From [Clostridium] saccharolyticum WM1 (GTDB lineage Bacteria; Bacillota; Clostridia; Lachnospirales; Lachnospiraceae): a stretch of DNA of 64,000 nt. A program made the position numbers and the translations under genes. This document shows positions 32,804 to 44,800 of this stretch, in pieces (position 1 is the stretch's first letter; each line of letters begins with the position of its first letter). The notes beneath the pieces were generated by a model, which saw nothing but the letters and a program-made list of their open reading frames with translations, was not told where the DNA came from and searched no databases. Location of the stretch: positions 434,001-498,000 of the forward strand of contig NC_014376.1 of the NCBI RefSeq assembly GCF_000144625.1, in the 5' to 3' direction.

Positions 32804-35800
32804 ATGATTAGATACTGGAAGAAAGGTACAAAACTAAATCAAAGAATTGCAGCAATGCTTGTAGCGGTTTTATTACTAACACCTGTATTTACCTACTTAC
32901 CACCTAGTATGTTTGATTCCTGGGGGTTTGGACTAAAGTTTGTCAGTTCCGGTCAGGCAGGACATCCATATCTGATGGGGAAGGCACCTGGTGATAAAGA
33001 AGAGACCTACTTCTTTTGTATGAACAAAGGTGCTTCTGCTCATAGCAATTATGACTATTCCAAAGTTAATGCAAACATTGATTATAATAATGGAACCATT
33101 GAGCAGAAACGGATGTTTTGGGCTTATATTGGAGCATTTGGGAGTCACGATGGAAACCCTCAGCTTGATCGATTTGGGAAGATTTCAAGAGAAGAAGCGA
33201 GAGAAGTTGCATGGTCTAAAGGGAAAAGCAATGGTGGATCAGCCTGGATTGAAAACATGGCCAATGATGGATTTATGTCATTGGAGAACGTACCGGAAGG
33301 CTGTAAAAGCCCAAAGGAAATCCTTGACCTTATTAGTAAACACAATACCTCTGGACAGGCTATGTATATTAATGATCTAAGAAGTGGTCCCGGTCAAATA
33401 GATACGAAAAAACTTTATGAATTAACGGGGCTTAAAGATTGGGAAACCTTTAAAAGGTATTGCAAGATTACAGAAGTAACCTCTGGAATGGTCATTAATA
33501 CAGAAGGTCAGAATCTTTCATGGAGTTTCCCCAATGCCCCGGCTGGTCAGAAACCAACGGAAGCAGTGATGAAGATCAGTTATGATCCAACTGCTTTTAG
33601 AGTATTGGAAGTCACAGGTAGCCTGGAGTATTTCCAGTGTAATGTACCAGGCTCCCAGCAGTTATATCGGGCGAAAGGAAGACTGAAAGAATTGACTTGT
33701 GAGTTTTACCTCACTACAAAATATAGTGCAAATGCTCCAACCCCGACTCTGGGAGATGAAGAAGTGTCATTAAAAGTATATCAGCACAATGAAACCTTTG
33801 AATCCAATTACAACGTTGGACTGGAAAAAATGGATTATGAAACGGGTAATCCTTTACCGGGTTCCACATGGCAGGTATTGGAGCAATTTGATGATAGTCA
33901 ATTAAGCGATGATGAAACTGATGGTGGAATCATTGAAGATAACATGAGAGAAGAACCCACAACGTGGCAAGACTGGATGGTGTTTGATGATGATCTGGTT
34001 ACAGATGCCAGTGGACGTATTTCACATAAAGATACCCGCTATTATGACTTTGGACATGCTTATTGCAATGGTCATCCGATTCCTCCGGAACCGGAAATTG
34101 ATGAATCTGAAGAAGGCGAAGAGGGGGAAGGAAGCGATGAAGCGGACGAAGCTGCAGAAGAGTATGAAAGACTGATGGAGGAATGGCAGGCAGGGGTAGA
34201 TGATTGTGAAGCCCGTGCTGCAGCCAGTGGCGGAACCTTTCATCATTGGGAATGCGGAAACGAGGAAGAACCATCTGAAGAAGAGGCTTTTGAAGCGTCA
34301 GGATGTAAGGCAGCTAGAGACGCAGCATATGAAACTTTCATCAATCTTGAATATGATTATACCTTTAGGGAAACAAAGCCAAGAGATGGTTATATCATTC
34401 ATGATCCGGGCCATCCAGATGATGTTCCCATAGAAATTATCACAACAGCGGCTTCTGAAGCCGAAAGATCTGCAAAATGGAAAAGTTCCAGTAATGCAGA
34501 TATTAGAGTTACAGGATATGTGCGCAACATGACAAAAGATAGTTCGGATAATGAAGATCTCCAAGGATTTGCTGTACAGAGTTTAGCAAACAGGGCAGAT
34601 CTTGAATCAGAGGATTATGATCTTATCAGTGAAAACAAAATGTTACTTTCTGACAGTGACAATCTTTTAGCAAGTCCTTCCGAAAGTTTTGAAGATCCGG
34701 ATCAAAGCGGAGATTTAATCCTGAAAGAAACCTATGATCTTCCGCTGGGAGAAAGAATTATTAATAAATTACTTAAATTTATCGGGCTTCCTACTGCTTT
34801 TGCGGAAGAGAAGGAAATAACCGTAAAGCTGGTTGCAAAAGATGATGAAGAGCTATTAGATGATGAGTTTGAGGAATACGAATTTGAAGAGGATGATGAA
34901 TTTCTGGATGAATCTATAGATGATGATGAATCAACCCCCTCACAGGCGAAAAAGAACTTTATCAATTATTCATTGAGATCTAGCCTGGCAACTAATTCGA
35001 TAGCGTCTAAATCTGAAGAAAAAAGAGCCACAAGGCAAATCAGTTTATTTGCGGCTGAAGACACAGATGAAGAACCAGTTATGACAACAGCACTTAGTTT
35101 AAAGACTCTTAGTGGTGATTTTGAAGGAGGAGAGGTAGACAGTCAGCCAGAAGTGGATAAAGGACCAGGTAATCATACGGCTCATACCTTTAAAGTGTAC
35201 GATCATCGTGTACCTGGGCAGGTTCATTTTAATAAAAGAGATATGGAGCTAAAGGCAGGAGAATCCGAAAACTATGATTCCTTTGGAGATACCCAAGGGG
35301 ATGCCACATTAGAAGGCGCTGTATACGGTTTGTTTGCAGCCGATGATATTTACGGTCCAGACACCCAAAGAGATGAGAATGGAAATGTCTCCTCCGGAAT
35401 TGGAGTGGTATTTGATGCAAATGATCTTGTTGCCGTGGCAACTACAGATAAAAATGGAGACGGTTCCTTCTTAACAATAACAGAAAAACCTCACAGCTTT
35501 TACAATTATAAGACCGGAAAAATTGAATACACCGGAAAGAGCTATCCGGAAAATCTGTATGTGAAAGATGGTTATGAAAAGGCGCAGCCACAAGAAGAGA
35601 GGGGGCGGATCTATAAAGATAATAAGTCCATGAATGGAGACAGCTGGATCGGAAGACCTTTAATCCTTGGCAACTATTATATTAAAGAACTTACCCGTTC
35701 CGAAGGATACGAACTTTCTATCACAGGAAAAGATAGGGAGGTTACAAATGCTGTACCAGGTACCCGTGAGACCTATGGTGAGACCGCTGATTCAAGAACA

Positions 35801-38800
35801 GCTCCGGTGGGATCCGCCTGGATCACAAAGCAGCTTTATCATGCAGTTACCTTTCCAGAGGGAAATGCCGCATATGGAAATAAAGAAAACTTACTTCTTC
35901 TTGAAACAAAATCAAAGGATGCTACCAATGGTTATAATGTAGTGCTTGATGGAATCCCGGAGGGTGCAGATATCTACATAAATAACGTCACATTAAAGCC
36001 GGTAGTAATCCAGCAGGTGGATGGAGGAAAGTGGGTTGATGCAAAAGAATCTCCTTATTATCAGACGACAGAATCTCAATCTGTTTATAAGCGTGATATC
36101 AATGGAAATATGATTGAAAAGCCAGGAGTATCTGCGACTGTAAAAGTTCCTTATGAAGCAGCTGGAATTGAAGCAGATAAACTTCCGACAGAAAGTACTG
36201 CGGTTGCCAGTGATCAGGCAAGGTTTGCCGGTGCATTTACCAATTCAGAAAGCAACGTAAAGTATGTGAAAGCCGAACTGGAGCAGATGATGCGTGATTC
36301 ATTGCAGATGGAAACTCCGAAAGATGGTGATTATTCCACAATCAATACTCCGGTTTATGATGAAAAGAGGACGGTGAATGGAAAAACCGTCTACGGAAAG
36401 CCGGAAATCGTTCTTGAAATTGAAAATGTCACAACCAATAAATCCGTTATCGAAGCCATTTTAAATTATTACATCAACGAAAAGGTATTTACTTATGGGG
36501 GGCTTCAAAAAATAGAATACATTGGTGGAAAAGCAATTGTGACGATTGTGGCAGGCATGACTCCGGCCAGGACTTTACTGTATCAGAAAAATTCCAGTGG
36601 TGATGTGGTAGCCGCATACTTAACAAAACTGAATACAACCTATGGAAGATATGTCATAAGAAAATACACAGGAGATGAGTTAAATGCTGCAAAAGTGGAG
36701 GATACAGGCAAATACATAATCAATGTAACGCCAGATTTTGAAGTCGGTGACGATGGGATTCCAATAGACAAAACTATATATCCAACGGATAGTGAGAGGT
36801 ACCTTCATTACGCTGCAGGTGAAACCCTTTACGATTACTGGTACTTAAATGGTGATACGTATGTTGGCCATGCTCCTGTAACCAGAAAAGTCTGGGAGCC
36901 AAATTACAAGGAAGTTGTTGTATATGAGGAAAATGTAAGTTCCTCAAAGATTCCCAAGGTTGGCTCCATGGAAGAAGTGACAGACCAGACTGGCAGCACT
37001 TATTACTACTATGATCAGGTGGCAAAGCAGTATACCATTCATGTTGGCTCAAACGATATGGATCTTAGAGGTGTAAAATCAGGGAACTTTACAATAGCGC
37101 TTAATAATGGAAAACGTGAAGTAACCAATGAAGATATAAACAGGATCGGCTCCAATAATGTATGGGGTTACGCAGCTGGATCCAGCATATCCAATGCAGA
37201 ATATGTTATTCGAGTTTCCGGTGCCGGAGCTGGGGCATTTACTTCCGCAGACTTTGATAACAACAAAACTTTCATAAAGAATCAGCGATTGATCAGCAAT
37301 GGGTATCACGACTTGAATGAGGACGGAAACACAAGAGACATACCGACTCCGATCCAGGAGCGTATTATTGGGCAACAAATTAAAGTCACTAAGACCATTG
37401 ATGAAAATTCATACGAAAATACCAACACCTATGGCACAGCTCATGAGGACTGGTTCACCAGGACATTTGGCGGGCATTTTGGAAGGAATACGGTGGCCAG
37501 GAAGATGGACAACTTCCGGTTTAAAGTGTACTTAAAATCAAACCTGGAACGCTTGCACCGGGACAACGATGGTAATGTCATATGGCAGGACCGGTTAGGA
37601 AATGAAATAAATGTGACTGACCAAAATGAGAGATTTCCAGCCCTGGTAAATAAGGTTTATACGAAAGTCCAGCACATTACCTCTCCTTTATATAAGAATT
37701 CAGAAGATGCAGTTGTAAGCAACGATTCCTTATACAGCTATTCAGATGGTCTCATAAATGAGAGCCAGAATAACGGCTATACTTCCGTACTGGAAACCAT
37801 ATCTGTAAAGGCAGATAACGGTAGCGAAGCAAGTGTTTATAATTACGATAAGTTTTTTGATGCCATAAATGTGGCCAATGCGGATAAATGGGATCATACA
37901 GAAAACAGCAGCACAGCCTTTAAGCCTTTTGCTCTAATAAAGAAGTTCCTGTTTGGAACTGGAGGGGCAGAAAATCAATATCCAGCGGGTCATAACAATG
38001 CAGAGATTAAGAATAAAATCAACACCTCAGATATAGCTGCAGATAATGCCCTGCGCTCAGACAACGTCCGCCAGTTTGCGATTGCCTGGTATCTGGAAGA
38101 CGAAGTTGCGAAGCTGGTGAAAAAGAATTCGTCTGAGGAAACGCAAAGCGCTGCAGGGAAGAGTGTGTATTCCGATGAAGTTTATGACAAAGCCCTTTCA
38201 GAAGCAATAAAAAAGGCAGAAAACTATTTAAAACCGTTCTTTTCATATGACCTTGACCGGATTTATTCCATTGAATGGGACAGTGCACAGGAAGGCGGGG
38301 CAGATAAAGATATCACAACACTTTCAGCGGATACGCTGTACGGAGACGTTTCCGAAAGTAGCGATGGTTATTATTTCGCCACATCGAAATATCTGCCATA
38401 CGGAACCTATGTAGTGGCAGAACAGCAGCCGAAATTCAGTAACCTGGGGGATTTAAAGAACAAGCATTACCAAATTGATAAGCCAAGAGAAGTCTCTCTC
38501 CCGTCTGTATATACGGATTATGATGGCTCCCAGGCTACACCGGAGGTAACAAATAATTATTACAATTATTCTGCCGGCATAACACAGCCTGAGATGGAGA
38601 GAAAATATAAGATCCGTTTCAATGAGGAGAGTGTGAACGTAATCAAGGGCAGAAATGCGGATGGCGACTTTGAAGTTTACAAGTACGGCATGGACATAGA
38701 CAACATCAGAAATGGCATGACTGGAACTGGATCAGGTGATTATTTTGCACTGAGCCAGAACGAATTCAAGCCATATAAAAACTACTACAATGAGCAGGAT

Positions 38801-41800
38801 GACAGGATGAGTGGAAATGTTCCTTATTATCTGTCAGAGGGCATGAGTGGTAGAGAAGCAGTAGCAAAATACTACCGTTACAGCTCTGTAGCAGAAAACA
38901 AAGGCATCGCAAATGATGTCCCATTCCCAGGGGGAACTGTTACGGAGGGGAATGAAGCTGGAATCCAGTACAAAGACAACGTAACGGCCATGCAGGGCGT
39001 ACAGACTGCTTATGATGGAAAATATGCCCCTATGCTTGTGCCGTGGACGATCGTAGCCTCTGACAATTCAGTTACAGAGGTAGCGGACAGCGCCCTTTCC
39101 GCAAATGGTGAGAGTTCATACAAAGGCTTTGGGTATACGAAGTTTCGAAACAGTTTTTATAAAGCAAAGCTGAGAATCGAAAAACTGGATTCAGAAACAG
39201 GGGAAAACCTTCTTCATGACGGAGCCTTGTTTGCCCTTTATGCAGCGTCCAGGGAGGACGGGGAGAATACGGACGGCCTGGTAAAGTTTTTTGAAACAGA
39301 TACCCGGATCGAAGGATCGAAGGAATTCTTAGTGGCCATGGGAGCCAGAAATATTGCCCTGGAAGGGAATGCCTGGAAGGGAACTGTTCAGGCAGGAACC
39401 CCCATCTGCAAGGAATCGGAACAGGTGATCCTTACCGATCAAGAAGGGAGAAGGACAGGACAGTTTGAAGCCTTTACGATCACCAGGGACGGCCTTCAAG
39501 CTCAGAAAGAAAATCCTGTAAGCCTATCATACCAGGATCAGAATGTTGGCTACCTTACGACCCCCCAGCCCCTTGGGGCAGGAACCTATGTGCTTTGTGA
39601 GGTGAAGCCCCCAGCTGGTTACGTAAGGACAAAGCCGGTAGCCATAGAAATTTACTCTGATCAGACCACCTATTACCTGGAAGGAAACAGGGATAACCGG
39701 GTAGCAGCGGCTATTTACGAAGATAAGACAGGAGAAGGCCCGGAGGAGATTACAAACACTGCAAGGATTTACATAGGAAACACTCCGGTCCGCCTGGAAG
39801 TATCCAAAATCAAGGATACGGAAAACACTGTCACTTACAAAACCAACACCAGACTGGAAGGAACAGAGCTGGAATTAAAACAGAAGTATGGATCCGAAAA
39901 CCTGGAATTTGCCTACAAGAACGGGACTTTCTTAGGTTATGCCTGGTACAAAGGTACCCTGGAATATTTAGAATCCAGAAAGGCCACAGGGGAAGATGCA
40001 GAGCCGGTTTATGTAGATGGCGTATTTGCCGGTTATGGCCTGATATCCAGGCCCTTAGATACCGTAGACGATAACAACCGCTACGTGGCCGGGGCACAGA
40101 TGACTCTTTACGATGCCATAGAGATCAAGGAGAACGGGGACAGCGGAGATTATGGATATGACGGCGTAGAAGTTAACCGGGACCGGAACAACAATTTCCA
40201 GTCCATAAAAGTATTGAAAGGCCAAGCCGGAAGCACTGTAGAGTTTATCCGGGAAGAGGATCCGGAGGGAAGCCTTGCAGGAGAAACCGGAGAGGGAACC
40301 TGGACCTATAAAACCATAGACCGGGAAGATACGGATATCCTGTTTTACTCCCTTGGAAACTTGAAGGTAAGAGAAATTGGGACCGATGGGAAACTGTATG
40401 GCTATGACCGGGAAGGAAATAAGGTACAGGTAAAAAATCAGGAATCCATCTATGTGCTGAAAGCCGGTCAGCCGGTCTTTGAGCTGACCGGAGGGGATTT
40501 AACTGCGGTGAAGTATTCAGCAGCGGATAAAACCTTTTCCTTAAGCTCCGGGACTGTCATGTACCATTTGGACAGTGACGGAAACAGGGATGCATATGTC
40601 AATCCAACAACAGGGATGGCCTTTACGAGGGAAGGGCAAAAGCTCCTGGTATGGCCGGTAAAGATCTCCCGGACAGAAAACGGGGTGGTCATTGCCAGGG
40701 AAAAAATCAAAACCTGGAGAATTGCTTCTGTCAATGCCGATACGGATCAGGAATATGTTACAGGGACTTATGACGGAAACAATCTGGCTAAAAGCGTGAA
40801 TCCGGTTCTGAATGGCCATGGCCTCCCGGAGTATTACCAAAGGTCGGTCGAAACCTATAAAAAAGGGGATCCCATTTATGATATAGACGGGGATTACGTT
40901 CGCTACAGATACGATGATCTTCTTTCCGCTTATAATGATGCTGCCTACAAAATTAATGATAAAACCGGCGTGGAAGATATCGGGGAGGCGGAGGATACCA
41001 CAGACGATAAGAAGCTCTACCACCGCCAGGGCGAAGCCTGGATCATGGAAAACACCTGGATCACCGGAGAAAAGTATCCAAATGATCCGTTTCAAGCGGA
41101 TGCGACTGTGGGACAAGCCGACATGCTGAAAAGAGTAATCCCAGGAACCTACATTATGGAGGAGGTCAAAGCTCCAGCCGGCTACACAAAGGGCTTTCCT
41201 GAAGGGATTACAGTTACTGAAACGACGGAAATCCAGAAGGCCGGTATGGAAGATGAAAAAATCAAGATAGAAATTGTGAAAACCGATGCACCGGATCAGT
41301 ACCGGATCGATGTAATCAGTGATTACCAGGAAGGTCTTGCTGTCACAGAACCGAAAGGAGCTTACAGTTACGAACAGGTCTCCGGAGCGCATTTGGTACT
41401 TTACAAGGCGAAGCGGGTCTATACTACAGACAGCGAAACATATCCAAAAGGATATTATTATGTAAAGGCAGAAAGTACACCGGCAGAATGGACAGTAGAA
41501 AATACCGCTGATAATGCACCGGTGCGAACCGTGGCCGACTGGATCACAGATGGAACCCCGAAATATTTTGAGGGAATTCCTACAGGAGACTATATCCTGG
41601 AAGAGATAGAAGCAGCTGGCGGCTATGTCCGTAGCTCCATGGAACTTACGGTAAAAGCGACTGGAGAGGTACAGACTGTAAACCTAAAGAACGATCATAC
41701 TAAGTTGGAAATTTATAAGTACTATAAGGACAGCAAAAAGAACAAGGTGCAGCTTCCCAATGATCATGCTGCTGGTCTGGCCCTCTATAAAGCAAAGACA

Positions 41801-44800
41801 GACGGTAGTGGATCTATTGTAATGGCGGAAGGAAAGCCGGCTTATGAAGAGGAAGAGAAAATAACAGGATGGCTGACCGATGATCTGAGTGAGTATACAG
41901 AAAAAACAGAAAAAAGTACTGGCATAAAGGATCGCATTAAGGATCTTCTTGGTCTGTCAGAAAATCAGTCCAGTTTTATTACGGACTTTGAAGCTTCTTA
42001 CAGGGAGATAGGGGAAAGCCTTACTACTCTCACCTGGTACACAAAAGATGGGGAGCGGACGGCCGAGCGGATCGAAAGCATTCAGACTGGAAAAGGAGAT
42101 GGAACCGTCCAGACTTGGACCACTGATGCCGGAAAGACAATCCGGATCACTATCTATCGGAATGTGAAAAATGGTTCCCTTGATCCAGATGGAAAGCTTC
42201 CTCTGAACTTTGAGTATCAGTTCAATTATAAAGAGGAAAACGGAGTAAAAAGCTATGACACCATAGAAGGAATGCACAGGATTGATTATTTGCCCTTCCA
42301 TGCAGAGAAAGATGGGAAGAAGGTAGGAAATTACGTCCTGGTGGAAGAAAAGACGCCGGATGGATTTGAAACAGCCGACCCCAAGGCTATTACCTTGACT
42401 GAAACCGGGGCTGTACAGAGATTCAGCCTGGAAAACGAGGAAAAGTATATTAACGTCCTCAAAGTAGTAACGGACGGAACCAATGAGTATGCCGCAGAGG
42501 GCGCAGAACTGGCCCTTTACCGGGCCGATGAAGCCGGGAATTTTGTAGAAGATAAAGCCCACCTAATACAAACCTGGCTATCCGGATCAGATGGAAGATA
42601 TACGGAAAACGATAGATTTAATGGTGACATCCCGGAGGGGTTTTCCGTAGGAGATTTGAAGCCTCACCGGATTGATAAAATCCCCTATGGAACCTTTTAT
42701 ATAGCAGAGCTAACGGCTCCAGCCTACATGCAGAAGATAGAGCCGGTAAAGATCCTTGTAGGGGCAGAAAAAATCCCTGTTTATCGGGTGTTCAATACTC
42801 CAATTGTTGGAAAGCTGGAAATTAAAAAGAAAGCTTCCGATACCGGAAAGGGACTGGAAAACGCCCGGTTTAAGGTGACAAACAAGGATACCGGGGTGGT
42901 CTGGTATATGACAACCGGTACAGATGGAAAGGCAGAAATAACCAGTCTTTCAGTGGGCATAGTTCAGAAAGACGGAAGCATAAAACCCTATAACTATATC
43001 ATAGAAGAAATTTCTCCACCAGATTTATACCGGATCACCCCTGGAATTAGGAAGTTCCAGTTTGATGGAACCGAAAGCGGAAGAGAAGTCCTATATACTT
43101 ATGAAGTTTTGAATGATCCTACAGAGATTCAATTCAAAAAGACAAACTTTGATACCGGGATGGCGGTAGAAGGGGCTGAGATAGCCGTATATGAGGCGGT
43201 GGTCATGGATGGGGAGTACCAAAAGGCTGGAAATGCCATTGAGACTTTTGTTTCTGGACCGGACGGCTTTACTTTAAAAAAGAAGTTATCAGCAAACCGG
43301 GTCTATATCATGGAAGAACGTAAAGCTCCAGCCGGATATACTCTTTCAAAGCCGGTGATCTTTACCTTAAATAAAGCGGGAACGGGAATCAAAAATGTAT
43401 CAAATGATTTTAGTATTTTAAAGCTGGCCAATGATAGCGGTGCTATAGAAAATCTGACTGTAACTGGAAGGGTTCCGGCAAAGGTATATACCGTATTAAA
43501 AGATTTAGACGCAGGAAATGAACTTCCTCCCTTGATTGGAACGGGAAGCGGCCAGGCTGTAACGGCAGAAAATGGTATCATAAACGGTCATACATATGAA
43601 ATCACTGAGTATACCAAGTTTTCTGATGGTAGGACAGAGAAATCATCGAAAGAAATCAAAAGGATTTATATTGACAAAGACGGATCTTACACTATTCCTT
43701 CCAGGACATATCTGGATACCAGGCAGGAGCTGGCCGATGCAGAAGGAAAGGTCCTTGCAAGCTGGACTGTTAATGAGAATAACCATGATTATACAATCAA
43801 AAATCCAGTAACCAGGGAAATCCCTATTGCACAAGTAACAAGCGGCATAGGAGCGGATCACAGTGCAATAAGAACCGGAAGTGTCATAAAATACACGGTT
43901 ACCTATAGCAATCCTTACAATCATCCGGTAGATATCCGTATTAATGCAGTCCTTAAAGATGGGCTTGATTATTTAAGATCTACCGACTATGGTGCAGAGC
44001 AAAACGGAATTATAAACTGGAATCTCACGGATATCGCTGCCCATGATAGTGGTACGGTGGACCTGGTGGCCGTAGTCAGTGGTGAAACGGGAACGCAGGC
44101 AAATGTGTACTTTGAAACAAAGGCGGACTCAGTTACGAAGCGTACTACTCTTACAAATCCTATTGCTCCGGATGGTTCCATTACCATCATAAATAAACTG
44201 ACTGGAACCGGAATGCCCGGTAGTACGGGGCACGCTGAGGATCAGGCAGATGAGTTTAACTTCCATGTAAAACTTTTGGACTCTGCTGATAAAACCTTAA
44301 CCGGGTACCAGGCATACAGCGGATCGGTGGATGGACGGATCAAAGGAGAAGGAACTATCCCGATAACCGGCGACGGATATTTTACCTTTTCAGGACTGCC
44401 CTACGGAACAAGATATGAAATCACACAGGAGCCAAAAGATGGATATGACAATATACTAAGCCCTACGGGGCAAACAGATGGAGGAACGATTACAGGAGAG
44501 GTCACTAAGGCCATACAGAGCGCAGTATTTAAAAACAACCGGAACAATGAAACCATCCGGGAAATCTTAACTGCAGGAGGAAACTACCGCCTCACTGAAA
44601 CCACAACTTACAGTGACGGAAGCAGCCTGATAAGCGGAGTTTACCGCTTTCAGCTAAATACTTCAGGAATGGTTGATAATGTGGATATGGAAGATCGACC
44701 GGTACACTTATATTTCACGAAAGTGGATGCGGAAACAGGAGAGGAACTTACGGGAGGCCGCTATAACCTGATTGATGCAGAAACGGGAAGTATCATATAT

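Noticed and set aside
40541..41392. Long minus-strand frame (283 codons) opposite the giant gene
   Set aside because: It is a shadow of the SpaA coding frame; its translation has no family features and it lacks a start signal.
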